Origin: Candidatus Sulfopaludibacter sp. | Lineage (GTDB): Bacteria; Acidobacteriota; Terriglobia; Bryobacterales; Bryobacteraceae | Assembly: GCA_031292755.1 (NCBI GenBank) | Contig: JARLGM010000072.1 | Location: 1 to 32,449, forward strand | Reading direction: 5' to 3' | Length of the DNA stretch: 32,449 nt | In this document: positions 8,954 to 17,781 of the stretch, in pieces | Layout: each line of letters starts with the position of its first letter | Position numbering within the stretch: position 1 is the first letter of the stretch | The notes under the pieces: generated by a model | The model's database searches: none | What the model saw: only the letters and a program-made list of their open reading frames with translations | What the model was told of the DNA's origin: nothing | Program-made: the position numbers and the translations under genes

Positions 8954-10895
8954 GATCTTGCGGAGCCGCGCGCCCGGCCTCCTGATCGTTCTGGCAATCT
9001 TCGCGGGATGCAACAGGCAGCCTCCCAGGGCCCCGGTCACGAGAATTGCGATTCTGCGCTTCGAGGATTTAACGGGCGATCGCTCGGCCGCCTGGATGGG
9101 CCGGGCGTTTTCCGAAATCATCGCCAGCGAACTCGCCGCGGCGCCGGGCCTCTACGCCATCTCCTCCAACCAGATGCACAGCCTCGAACGGCAGACGGGA
9201 GTGCGGCCGGTCTCCGCGCCAGGTATCTCCTCGGAGCGCACGCTGGCGCTGCTTTCCGGGGCGACCGAACTCGGCTATGGCGATTTCTACATCCACGATG
9301 GCAAATTGCGCGCCGGGCTGACCTTGCGCGATCCAGCCACCGGACATACCGTCCAGGTGCTGCACGCCGAGGGGGCGTCCGGCGATATCGGCGGCGTCGC
9401 TTACAGCCTGGCACGCCAGATCTCCCCGGCGGCCGGAAAATACGGGACCGCCAACCCGACTGCCATTGAAGCGTACATAACCGGAATGGAACAGGCCGAC
9501 GCCGGCGCCAGCGGCGAGGCAGCGGCCCGGGCCATTGCGGCCGACCCGAATTTCGGTGCCGCCTACCGCATGCTCGCTTCCGCCAAAGCGCGTGCGCAGG
9601 ACCGCGAAGGCGCCCTCGCGGTGCTCGGAGATGCCGCCAAACGGGGCGGTGCCATCCCACCGGCCGAGCGTGCCCGCATCGCCCTGGAAGCCGCCGGCCT
9701 GGAAAACAACATGGCCGCGCGCCTGCACGCGCTCGCCGCGCTGGTGAAGGAAGTGCCCGGCGATCTGGAAGCGTTGCGGGCCCTGGCCGGACTCGCCTAC
9801 GCCGCCCGCGATTATCCCCTGGCAGTGTCCGCTTTCCAAAAGCTGCTGGCCGTGCAGCCCGGTAATCCCGATGACTGGAACCAGCTCGGCTATGCTTACG
9901 CATACTCCGGCAAGCAGGCGGAGGCGCTGGCCGCGCTGCGCCGCTATCAGGCGCTACGCCCCAACGATCCCAATGCCCTGGACTCGATGGGCGATGTCTA
10001 CCTGGTTTCCGGGAATCCCCAGGAAGCGGCCAGGCTCTATCTGCAGGTGGTCCAAAAGGACCCGCATTTCCAGGACGGCGGAGACCTGTTTAAGGCCGCC
10101 GTGGCACGCCTGATGAGCGGCGACCTCGCCGGCGCCGATGCGCTCCAGAAGCAGTCAGACGCGCAGCACGCCGCCGCGCACGATCCGGCCATGGCCTACC
10201 ACCAGGCCGAATGGGCCTGGCTATGCGGCCGGCGCAAACAGGCGTACCAGCAACTCCTGGCCTTCGCGCAGCAGTCGGAAAACGGCCCGCTCCGGGAACT
10301 TGCGTCGAACGCGTATTCGGAGCTGGCGCTGTGGAGCCTGATGTGGGGCGACCGCAGCGGCGCCGGCGATATGGTGCGCAAGGCGGTGCAGTTTGCCGGC
10401 CCGAAATCCGCGCCAACCGCGGCCCTGGTGCGGTTTCTGGCGCAGCCTGCAGCCCCGGCGGCGGAGTGGAACGCACGCGCCGACCAGCTATTCCGCAATG
10501 CGGGACCGGCCCCGGTGAAAGACCTGTGGCTGGCGTACGCCTTCCTTCTCAACAAGAATTTCGCCGAGGCGGGCGCGCTGCTGGCCAAGTCCGCCGCAAC
10601 CGGACTCAACACCGACGACTCTCTCCCCATTCTGCAGGCATGGGCGCTCATCGAAACCGGCAAGGAAAACGAAGCCGCCCCGCTCCTGCGCTTCAATCCC
10701 GCGCCGCCCCTGACCGGCCCCGCCCTGATCACCTCGCTGTATTTCCCACGCCTCTACTACCTTCGCGCACTGGTCGCCGAAAAGCAGGGCAAACGCGAAG
10801 AAGCCCGCGCCAACTACCAGATGTTCCTCATGCTCTCCGGCGCCACCCCGCTCGCATGGGGCGAAGAAGAGAAGGCGCAAAGAGCGCTGCGATAA
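8943..10895 (+). CDS. TPR lipoprotein with N-terminal TolB/FlgO-like domain
   Basis: 650 residues from GTG 8943, which overlaps the preceding stop by 11 bases; a TTG five codons later would also keep the signal sequence. The N-terminus has a lipoprotein signal with a probable lipobox ending Phe-Ala-Gly-Cys at about residue 23. Phe at -3 is unusual. Next is a domain beginning RIAILRFEDLTGD (about 34-160), which looks like the curli/FlgO/TolB-type beta-alpha domains that often precede TPRs. The remainder is alpha-helical, with clear TPRs around residues 280-380 (e.g. NPDDWNQLGYAYAYSGKQAEAL) and degenerate ones after. Probably membrane-anchored in the periplasm. Function unknown; the operon context suggests an envelope task. 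Confidence 0.82.
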   Translation: MYCKILRSRAPGLLIVLAIFAGCNRQPPRAPVTRIAILRFEDLTGDRSAAWMGRAFSEIIASELAAAPGLYAISSNQMHSLERQTGVRPVSAPGISSERTLALLSGATELGYGDFYIHDGKLRAGLTLRDPATGHTVQVLHAEGASGDIGGVAYSLARQISPAAGKYGTANPTAIEAYITGMEQADAGASGEAAARAIAADPNFGAAYRMLASAKARAQDREGALAVLGDAAKRGGAIPPAERARIALEAAGLENNMAARLHALAALVKEVPGDLEALRALAGLAYAARDYPLAVSAFQKLLAVQPGNPDDWNQLGYAYAYSGKQAEALAALRRYQALRPNDPNALDSMGDVYLVSGNPQEAARLYLQVVQKDPHFQDGGDLFKAAVARLMSGDLAGADALQKQSDAQHAAAHDPAMAYHQAEWAWLCGRRKQAYQQLLAFAQQSENGPLRELASNAYSELALWSLMWGDRSGAGDMVRKAVQFAGPKSAPTAALVRFLAQPAAPAAEWNARADQLFRNAGPAPVKDLWLAYAFLLNKNFAEAGALLAKSAATGLNTDDSLPILQAWALIETGKENEAAPLLRFNPAPPLTGPALITSLYFPRLYYLRALVAEKQGKREEARANYQMFLMLSGATPLAWGEEEKAQRALR

Positions 10896-10917
10896 CGTGC
10901 TCCAATAGGCTCTTCTT

Positions 10918-11286
10918 ATGTGGCTGTTTACACGTTATGGTTTCTTCTCCATTGCCTGCGCCGACCGTGCCGGTGGAGGACTCGATCCGCAGAACGTCAT
11001 GATTCGCGCGCGATGCGAAGGTCATTTGCGAAATCTCCAGACGCGCTTCCCCGCCATCGGCGGCGCGGAGATCGTGATATTACCGGAGTGCGACTACCGC
11101 TACCGGCTGATCGTGCCAAAGGCCTCGTGGGTGCCCATGATCGGCGAACTCGCGAATGAGCAGGACTGGTCCAATTTCAAGGACGAAGCAGCACGCTTCC
11201 AAGGCTCATCCGGTCGCGGCTATGTAAGCGCCCTTCATCGTGTGTGGGAAGTTATGTATCGACTCCAAATGGCCGATCGCAAATAG
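10918..11286 (+). CDS. conserved hypothetical protein, 122 aa
   Basis: Starts MWLFTRYGFFS and carries DYRYRLIVPKASW, a run around DWSNFKDEAAR, and ends with VWEVMYRLQ. I recognise this as a widespread, uncharacterised bacterial family of about 120-150 residues; no function is known to me. It is soluble, with no signal peptide or membrane segment. It follows the TPR lipoprotein by 22 bases with no strong ribosome site, so it may be the last gene of that transcript. It is convergent with receptor 2, which ends 36 bases away. Confidence 0.8.
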   Translation: MWLFTRYGFFSIACADRAGGGLDPQNVMIRARCEGHLRNLQTRFPAIGGAEIVILPECDYRYRLIVPKASWVPMIGELANEQDWSNFKDEAARFQGSSGRGYVSALHRVWEVMYRLQMADRK

Positions 11287-11322
11287 AGACGTTTTCCACG
11301 TCCGCGGGCCCCCTGAAAAACC

Positions 11323-14300
11323 TCAGAAGTGCACGCGGATGGCCCACTGCATGATGCGCGAGGTGACGCCGCCGCCGCGCGCGGTATCCACGGTATTGGT
11401 CATCTGCCCAAACGTGGTCGAATCCAGAGACAACGTGGCGCCGCCGAAGTTGGGGTTGTTGAACACATCGAACGCCTCCAGGCGCATCTCGAAAGCGAGC
11501 CGCTCTTTGATGGGGATGTTCTTCACCAGGGAGAGATCCTGGTCGAAGAACCGGGGACCTGTCATGCCCAGAAACGGGACGTTGCCGTAAGCGCCCGGGT
11601 TCGGCTCCATCCAGCACGGCGTGGTCTGACCGGGGGTGCAGAAGTTCGCCGAGGCGGTGGATCCCTTGATGGTGAACAATCCGGTATTCGGATTCATCCA
11701 GTACACACCGTTTCCCGTCCGGTAGATTCCCATGTTGGATTGCAACTGGGCGATGCTCATGTTCATGAGAATCGGCGTGGAAGTAACGCCCGAAGCGATC
11801 GTCTGGCGATTGGAACTGATGGTAAGCGGCCCGCCAGTCTGCCAGTGCGTGTTGCTGTTGACCGCCCAACCGCCCACAACCGCGTCGGCCCAGCGGGGCA
11901 TGGTGGAGAAAAACTGTTTGCTGCGCCCTATCGGAAACGTGTACTGGAGCACCATCCCGAAGGACTGGCGGACATCGAAATCCGCGCGGAACTTATCCAG
12001 CGCCGTGTTGTTCAGGAACTGATAGTTCTGCCCCTCGTTCTGCGATTCGCCGAACTGCGCATCCGTCAACACCTTGCTGAAGGTGTAGTTGGCCTGGAGC
12101 GACAACCCGCTGCCGTAGACCTTTTTGAATTCCACTTCCAGCGCATCGTAATGCGACCAACTGGCGTTGCTGACGTAGTTGGCGCTGGCAGCCCACGGAT
12201 TGGCCACGAAGTAATTCAGCGGAAAGCTGGTTGGGTTATTGGCGGCCGAACCCAGAATGTTGGAGCGATAGGTGGGCGAGGTGCGAATCGTGTTGTACAT
12301 CGGGTAGATGTTGTTCTGGTTCAGGTCGGTAATGAAGGTGCTGCTGCCAAAAGCCGCGCTATTGGCAACGCCGGCGAAAATCTTGCTCAGGATGGGTGTG
12401 GCCTGCTGCCCGGCGAATCCGTTGGGCGCAAAACTCCCGCTAACACCGTTTTTGGCATTGATGGCGAGGTTGGTCTGCGCGTTGACGAATTCCGGCAACA
12501 GCCCCCCCGACCAGTCCTGCTCGTTGATGCTGTAGCTGCGGAATTGTTTCACCGCGTGATTGCCCACGTAGCGGGCTTCGAAGGTGGTGTGCTTGATCAT
12601 TTCGCGCTGCACGCCCAGGCTCCACTCCAGAACGTAGGGAGTTCTCAGGTTCGGGTCGTAGGCCGTCAGGTTGGCGCTGCCGCCGCTGTTGATCCAGTTG
12701 GCCACCTGCGACACCGGGAACGAGCCATTGGAGGTCGGCACCGGTATTTGCAGGTTGGAGGCTCCATAGACACCCGTCGGGGTGCTGTTGGTGAAGGTGC
12801 TGAACAGGCCGGTATTGCCGGTGGTGGCCGGAGTCCAGAAGGTGAAGCCGTCCTGCACGTAGTGAGTCGAGAAATTGGCGCGAATGGAGGTTTTCCCGTT
12901 GCTTCCCGGATCCCACGCCACGCCGATAAACGGCGCGAAATTGTTGAGGTCGCGGTTGACCACGGGATGGCCGTTGTGCCCGCCCTGTAGGGTTAGCAGA
13001 ACGTCCGTGGCTCCGTTGGTGGTTCCGGGCGAAAACAACGAACCGATGGGTGTGGGGCCATACAGGCTTTGCACGTTATTCTGCGGCAGCAGCACTAGGC
13101 CGTTGCGCGCGTCGTAGGGGCCCTCGTATTCCCAGCGCGTGCCGTATTGCAGGGTCAGATTGCGCCTGACCTTCCAGGAATCCTGCGCGTAAAAAGCCAG
13201 GTCCTGCTGCACGGGGGTGTACTGTTCGGGCACGCCCTGCACGTAACCGGAAGTGGGCGAGGTGTGGTTGTAGCCGGCCGAAACCCCGGACATCAGGCCG
13301 GTGATATTATCGAACACCGATTGCGCCTTGGTGAGTTCCGCGGCGCTGATGCCGGGCAGGGTGGCCGTGCTCAGATTGTCCGAATTCGCCGAGTTACTTC
13401 CCAGAGTGAGGCGCGGAAACACGGTGTTGTAGAAATAGGAATTCGCAACGAGCCAGTGGTATTCGCCGCCGAAGCGCAGTTGGTGATCGCCCTTCACCCA
13501 CGCGAGGTTGTCGATGAACTGCCGCACCGGAGTGTTGCGGCCCTGCGGAAGATTGGTGGTGGTTTCGATGGGGCTGGTGACCGTGGAGTACGCCACTTGC
13601 GCGCCGGCCGTCTCCCCGAAGGTATTGCCATAGGCGAAAGCTACCGGCGCGCGCTGGAAGCCCACGCGAAACTCGTTGGTTTTGGTGGGGCTGAGCGTAG
13701 ATTGGAGAGCCCACACAAACACCTGGCGGAGGGAAATCTGTCCGCCCGACCAGGGAGAGCCGGGGAAGGGCGGTTCGTTGCCGTTCAGGAAATCCGGCGC
13801 CGTGTTGAACTGCGCCTCATTGAAAACGAACTCGATGGAATGCTTGTTGCCGATCTGCTGGTCGCCGCGGACCGTGTAGTAGTTGATATGGTTGGAACCG
13901 GCCAGATTCAGGGCGATGCAGCGAATGTTGACGCCATCGCCGGCTCCGCAGCCGGCATCGGTGTAACCGGATTGCGGCACGTACTTGGTATAGATACCCA
14001 TCACGCCGCTGTTGATGGCGGGATGTGCGCCGGTGTTGCCGATGGTTCCCACATTCAACAGATTCGCGGTGACCGGACCGCCGCCGGTGGTGGGCGTATA
14101 GGTGAACAGGCCCTGCTCCGCCGACGTGGTCATGACGGTGCGGGTGCGCGGTTGGGAGCGCGGCTCGCGATAAGCCTGATAGGAAACGAAGAAGAAGCTC
14201 CGGTTCTTGCCGTGGTAGATCTTGGGGATGTAAACCGGGCCGCCGAGCGTGCCCCCGAGGCGGTTCTGCAACTGGAACGGAGTAGGGGTGCCGCTCAGGT

Positions 14301-15162
14301 TGTTGAACCAGGAATTGGCGTTCAGGTAGCTGGTGCGCTGATACCAGTAGGCCTCGCCGTGGATGGAATTGGTGCCGCGCTGCGTGATCATGGTCACCTG
14401 CGCGGAACCGAATCCGGCGTCGGCGCCCACGCCGCCCACGGTCATGTTGAACTCACCGATGGAATCGGCAATCGGCGCGCTGATGGCGAAGATGCCGCTG
14501 GTCTTGACGATGTTGTCCTGCACGTTGATGCCGTCCTGCGTGAGGTTGGTGGTGTTGCCGCGCAGTCCGTTCACAAAGGCGTCGCCCGCCGTACCCGCGC
14601 CGTTATTGGGCGTCAGCACTCCGGCGAAGGTCTTCACCAGGTCGAGTGGATTGCGCGTGGGCAGCGGGATGGTATCCAATTGAGCGCGGTCGATGGTGTT
14701 CTTCAACTCGGCGCTTTCGGTTTGCACGGTGGCGCCATTCGCCTCCACCATCACCGAGGTGCCGGTAGTCGCGACTTCCAGTTTTACCGGCACGGGTGTG
14801 GTCTGCGATACCGATACCACTACTTTGGAAATCTCCGCTTTCGCAAAGCCGGCATGTTCCACTGTCAGGATGTAGACGCTGTTGGGAAGGTTCGTGAGCG
14901 TGTAGTTGCCGGACTGATCCGAGACCGTCTTGAAGGACTGACCGGTTGCCGGGTCGGTGACCGTAATCGAGGCGCCCGGAATAACCGCGCCGGTCTGATC
15001 GGTGACCGTGCCCGAAATGGTTCCATTCACAACCTGGGCCTGCACAGAGGAGGCCAGCAAGGCCAGGGCGAGCAGGATCAGGCCAATGGAATTTACAAAG
15101 GAAAACGGTACGCGGCCGTTTCGCGGACACAAGGGGCCCCGTTTAAAGTGCAGAGGTTGCAT
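11323..15162 (-). CDS. Oar-like TonB-dependent outer membrane receptor 2
   Basis: About 1,279 residues. The signal peptide is unusual: a basic N-region of about 27 residues precedes the hydrophobic stretch (Gly-Leu-Ile-Leu-Leu-Ala) and a cleavage site near Val-Gln-Ala-Gln. Then come a carboxypeptidase-regulatory domain (GTISGTVTDQTGAVIPGA), a plug with LPLPTRNPLDLV-type sequence and GVGADAGFGSAQVTMITQRG, and a long barrel ending in His-Phe. The start ATG at 15162 has GGAG six bases upstream; a TTG four codons earlier is less likely. A good promoter lies 35 bases upstream. No partner genes reveal the substrate. Confidence 0.93.
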   Translation of the reverse strand: MQPLHFKRGPLCPRNGRVPFSFVNSIGLILLALALLASSVQAQVVNGTISGTVTDQTGAVIPGASITVTDPATGQSFKTVSDQSGNYTLTNLPNSVYILTVEHAGFAKAEISKVVVSVSQTTPVPVKLEVATTGTSVMVEANGATVQTESAELKNTIDRAQLDTIPLPTRNPLDLVKTFAGVLTPNNGAGTAGDAFVNGLRGNTTNLTQDGINVQDNIVKTSGIFAISAPIADSIGEFNMTVGGVGADAGFGSAQVTMITQRGTNSIHGEAYWYQRTSYLNANSWFNNLSGTPTPFQLQNRLGGTLGGPVYIPKIYHGKNRSFFFVSYQAYREPRSQPRTRTVMTTSAEQGLFTYTPTTGGGPVTANLLNVGTIGNTGAHPAINSGVMGIYTKYVPQSGYTDAGCGAGDGVNIRCIALNLAGSNHINYYTVRGDQQIGNKHSIEFVFNEAQFNTAPDFLNGNEPPFPGSPWSGGQISLRQVFVWALQSTLSPTKTNEFRVGFQRAPVAFAYGNTFGETAGAQVAYSTVTSPIETTTNLPQGRNTPVRQFIDNLAWVKGDHQLRFGGEYHWLVANSYFYNTVFPRLTLGSNSANSDNLSTATLPGISAAELTKAQSVFDNITGLMSGVSAGYNHTSPTSGYVQGVPEQYTPVQQDLAFYAQDSWKVRRNLTLQYGTRWEYEGPYDARNGLVLLPQNNVQSLYGPTPIGSLFSPGTTNGATDVLLTLQGGHNGHPVVNRDLNNFAPFIGVAWDPGSNGKTSIRANFSTHYVQDGFTFWTPATTGNTGLFSTFTNSTPTGVYGASNLQIPVPTSNGSFPVSQVANWINSGGSANLTAYDPNLRTPYVLEWSLGVQREMIKHTTFEARYVGNHAVKQFRSYSINEQDWSGGLLPEFVNAQTNLAINAKNGVSGSFAPNGFAGQQATPILSKIFAGVANSAAFGSSTFITDLNQNNIYPMYNTIRTSPTYRSNILGSAANNPTSFPLNYFVANPWAASANYVSNASWSHYDALEVEFKKVYGSGLSLQANYTFSKVLTDAQFGESQNEGQNYQFLNNTALDKFRADFDVRQSFGMVLQYTFPIGRSKQFFSTMPRWADAVVGGWAVNSNTHWQTGGPLTISSNRQTIASGVTSTPILMNMSIAQLQSNMGIYRTGNGVYWMNPNTGLFTIKGSTASANFCTPGQTTPCWMEPNPGAYGNVPFLGMTGPRFFDQDLSLVKNIPIKERLAFEMRLEAFDVFNNPNFGGATLSLDSTTFGQMTNTVDTARGGGVTSRIMQWAIRVHF

Positions 15163-15196
15163 TCGAAGCTCCAACTAACTCGATGAGATTTGGACG

Positions 15197-15225
15197 ATAA
15201 TACATCGACCTGCGCCGATTCGCAA
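15197..15225 (-). promoter_or_regulatory. candidate sigma-70-type promoter of receptor 2
   Basis: On the minus strand TTGCGA (15225-15220) is followed after exactly 17 bases by TATTAT (15202-15197): four of six and five of six matches to the vegetative consensus. The -10 box ends 35 bases before the chosen ATG at 15162. The remaining divergent space up to the HAD-fusion start at 15310 must also hold that gene's promoter, but I see no convincing one. Confidence 0.55.
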
Positions 15226-15309
15226 GAGCTAATTCCAGGATGTATGTTTATCAGTTCCGCTTATGGTGGCCCCGTGGTCATTCGCGTGTAGCGTGCACAA
15301 TGGACTTGT

Positions 15310-16752
15310 ATGCGATATCTGGCTTTAGCCACGGACTACGATGGCACCATCGCCCATGACGGGCGGGTCGATACGGCTACTCTGGAGGCGCTCGAACATT
15401 TTGGCCAGTCGGGCCGGAAGTTGATCCTGGTGACCGGCCGGGAATTACCCGACCTGGAAGCCGTTTTCCCGCACCTGAGTATTTTCGACCGGGTGGTGGC
15501 GGAGAACGGAGCCGTGCTTTTCAATCCGTCTACCAGGGAAAAGCGGGTGCTGGCGGAGCGGCCGCCGGAGAGCTTCCTGGCCAGTCTGAGAGCGCGCAAT
15601 GTGACCGGCATCAGCCGGGGCGACGTGATTGTGGCAACATGGCGCCCGCATGAGACCGCAGTGCTGGAGAGCATTCGCGACCTGGGACTCGAACTGCAAG
15701 TTATTTTCAACAAGGACGCGGTGATGGTGCTGCCCAGCGGGGTGAACAAGATGACCGGCCTGAATCATGCACTGGCCGAGTTGAAGCTTTCGCGGCACAA
15801 CATTGCCGGTGTGGGCGATGCCGAAAACGATCATGCCTTTCTCCACTGCTCGGAGTGCTCGGCAGCTGTCGCGAATGCCATACCGGCGCTGAAGAAGCGG
15901 GTCGACCTGGTGACAGAGGGGCGCCATGGCGCGGGTGTGGCGCAGTTGATTGCCCGCATCCTGGAAGACGATCTGCGCTCCCTACCGTTAAGCCCCGAAA
16001 AGCATGGCGTGCTGTTCGGACGCGCGGGCGGCCGCGATATTTATGTCGATGGCGCGGGCCAGACGGTGCTACTCCGCGGCCAATCCGGCGGAGGCAAATC
16101 CACGTTTGTGGCCGGACTGATGGAACGGCTGACGGCGCGCGATTACCAGGCTTGCCTCATCGATCCCGAAGGCTCCCACGAGAATATGGCCGGATTTCTC
16201 TCCATCGGGAACAAGGACAATCCGCCTTCGAACGAACAGGTGTTTCAGCTTCTGGAGAATCCCGGGGCCAACCTGATCGTCAATCTGGCGGGCGTGAAGA
16301 TGCAGGACCGGCCCGGCTTCTTTGCCTTGCTGCTGGCAAAACTCCAGGAGAAGAGGCTGCGCGAGGGGCGCCCGCATTGGGTCGTGATCGACGAGGCGCA
16401 TCGCCTGCTTCCCGCTGCGTGGGTTCCGTCCCCGGCGGAAGTGCCCGGCGAGACTTCCGGTCTGCTGCTGGTGACGGCACATCCGGAACGCGTGTCTCCG
16501 GCGGCGCTCAAGCTGGTGAACGTCCTGGCGGTGATGGGCAAGGAACCGCGTAAAGCGGCCGAAGAGTTCGCCAAAGCCACCGGCATCGCGGCTCCGGCTT
16601 TGGATTCCGCGGATCTCAGGCCGGGCGAAGCGGCGGTCTGGTTCCGCGACTCGAGCGAAGTCGTCCAGCGGATGCAATCGGTGCCGGGCAAGGACGAGAG
16701 TAAGCGGCGCCGCCGCAAATACGTTTCTACAACTGGCCGCGAGCGTGGATGA
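15310..16752 (+). CDS. HAD-family phosphatase fused to a HerA-type P-loop ATPase
   Basis: 480 residues. Residues 1-215 form a Cof-type (HAD-IIB) hydrolase: motif I DYDGT (Asp9, Asp11), motif II Thr at VTGRE (about 42), motif III Lys in GVNKMTG (147), motif IV GDAENDHAF from 169. Residues about 230-450 form a P-loop ATPase of the HerA/DUF87 sort: Walker A GQSGGGKST (257-265), a DPEGSHEN stretch, Walker B VVIDEAH (358-364). The tail is basic (Lys-Arg-Arg-Arg-Arg-Lys). The HAD half should remove phosphate from a small metabolite; the ATPase half lacks the N- and C-terminal parts of a true HerA translocase. The joint role is unknown. All motif residues look intact in both halves. Confidence 0.85.
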   Translation: MRYLALATDYDGTIAHDGRVDTATLEALEHFGQSGRKLILVTGRELPDLEAVFPHLSIFDRVVAENGAVLFNPSTREKRVLAERPPESFLASLRARNVTGISRGDVIVATWRPHETAVLESIRDLGLELQVIFNKDAVMVLPSGVNKMTGLNHALAELKLSRHNIAGVGDAENDHAFLHCSECSAAVANAIPALKKRVDLVTEGRHGAGVAQLIARILEDDLRSLPLSPEKHGVLFGRAGGRDIYVDGAGQTVLLRGQSGGGKSTFVAGLMERLTARDYQACLIDPEGSHENMAGFLSIGNKDNPPSNEQVFQLLENPGANLIVNLAGVKMQDRPGFFALLLAKLQEKRLREGRPHWVVIDEAHRLLPAAWVPSPAEVPGETSGLLLVTAHPERVSPAALKLVNVLAVMGKEPRKAAEEFAKATGIAAPALDSADLRPGEAAVWFRDSSEVVQRMQSVPGKDESKRRRRKYVSTTGRERG

Positions 16753-16821
16753 CGATACATAGTTGTACCATCCGCGCCGCGGCGATTATGCCAAATGGGG
16801 AACGATTCTTCTCACTGTAAT

Positions 16822-17445
16822 ATGCGACCCTCAAGAGACGCCATCATGCCAGACCTGAGAGAGCAATTCGGCCAGATCGATATCTACCTGTTCGATCAAC
16901 TGCTGCGCGGCCGCATCGCGCCCGGTATGCGAATTCTGGATGCCGGGTGCGGCTCAGGCCGTAATCTGGTCTATTTCTTCCGGGAAGGCTACGAACTGTT
17001 CGGCGTGGACGCAGACCCGCGGGCCATCGACTCGGTCCATGGCCTGCCGCCCTCACTCCCCGCCGCCAACTTTCGCGTGGAACCGGTGGAACAGATGTCC
17101 TTTCCGGACGCCTTCGCCGAAGTTGTGCTGAGCAGCGCCGTGCTGCACTTCGCGCGCGATGACAGTCACTTCCTGGCCATGTTGCGCGGCACCTGGCGCG
17201 TCCTGAAACCGGGCGGCCTGCTGTTTTGCCGCCTGGCATCCACCATCGGAATGGAGGACCGGATGCACCGCATCGCCGGGCGCCGCTTCCTTCTACCCGA
17301 TGGGTCGGAGCGCTACCTGGTGGACGAGGCACTTCTGCTCCAACTGACCGGCGAGTTAGGCGGCGCCCTGGCTGACCCCCTGAAGACTACCGTGGTTCAG
17401 AATCAGCGTTGCATGACGACTTGGGTGGTCCGGAAAAACAACTGA
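16822..17445 (+). CDS. class I SAM-dependent methyltransferase
   Basis: About 207 residues with a Rossmann-type core: motif I ILDAGCGSGRNL, the acidic end of strand 2 (FGVDAD), LSSAVLHF after strand 4, and WRVLKPGGLLFCRLA as the post-core motif. The target is unknown. The frame is open from an ATG at 16795. I prefer the ATG at 16822 because the conserved N-terminus seems to begin near Arg-Asp-Ala-Ile-Met-Pro-Asp; 16846 is also possible. No start has a strong ribosome site. The stop (17443-17445) directly abuts the stop of the opposing gene. Confidence 0.85.
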   Translation: MRPSRDAIMPDLREQFGQIDIYLFDQLLRGRIAPGMRILDAGCGSGRNLVYFFREGYELFGVDADPRAIDSVHGLPPSLPAANFRVEPVEQMSFPDAFAEVVLSSAVLHFARDDSHFLAMLRGTWRVLKPGGLLFCRLASTIGMEDRMHRIAGRRFLLPDGSERYLVDEALLLQLTGELGGALADPLKTTVVQNQRCMTTWVVRKNN

Positions 17446-17724
17446 TTATTTGGCGCGATTGGCGGCCGTGGCGGCCTGCCTCAATTCTTTATTGGCCTGA
17501 TCCAGCAGGTCTTTCGCCTTCTGGGCATGACCCTGCATGTCCCATTCGTTGGCCTGTTGGGCGGCCACGATCTTATCAAAAGCCTGCTGGCTCAGGCGCT
17601 GCGCCGCCGCGATATTCGGATGGCGCGCCGGATTCACGTTCTTTTTGGGAATCTGCGCGTAGGCTAGGCCTCCGATGAGGAGCGCGGTACCCAGAAGAGC
17701 GGCGGTAACTCTGGTTTTAATCAT
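17446..17724 (-). CDS. small exported helical protein, 92 aa
   Basis: A signal peptide (about 1-23, ending Leu-Ala-Tyr-Ala-Gln) is followed by a helical domain with ARHPNIAAAQ, ANEWDMQGHAQKAKDLLDQA and an Ala/Arg-rich end. I associate it with a family of small periplasmic proteins seen in Acidobacteriota; function unknown. It has an amphipathic, TPR-like single-hairpin look. The - strand stop codon starts at the base after the methyltransferase stop, so the two genes share no intergenic DNA. Confidence 0.78.
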   Translation of the reverse strand: MIKTRVTAALLGTALLIGGLAYAQIPKKNVNPARHPNIAAAQRLSQQAFDKIVAAQQANEWDMQGHAQKAKDLLDQANKELRQAATAANRAK

Positions 17725-17781
17725 GGGTGCAATTCTAAGTCCGACTTCCCGGATTACGCAAGGGAAAATGTTTGTAAGACT

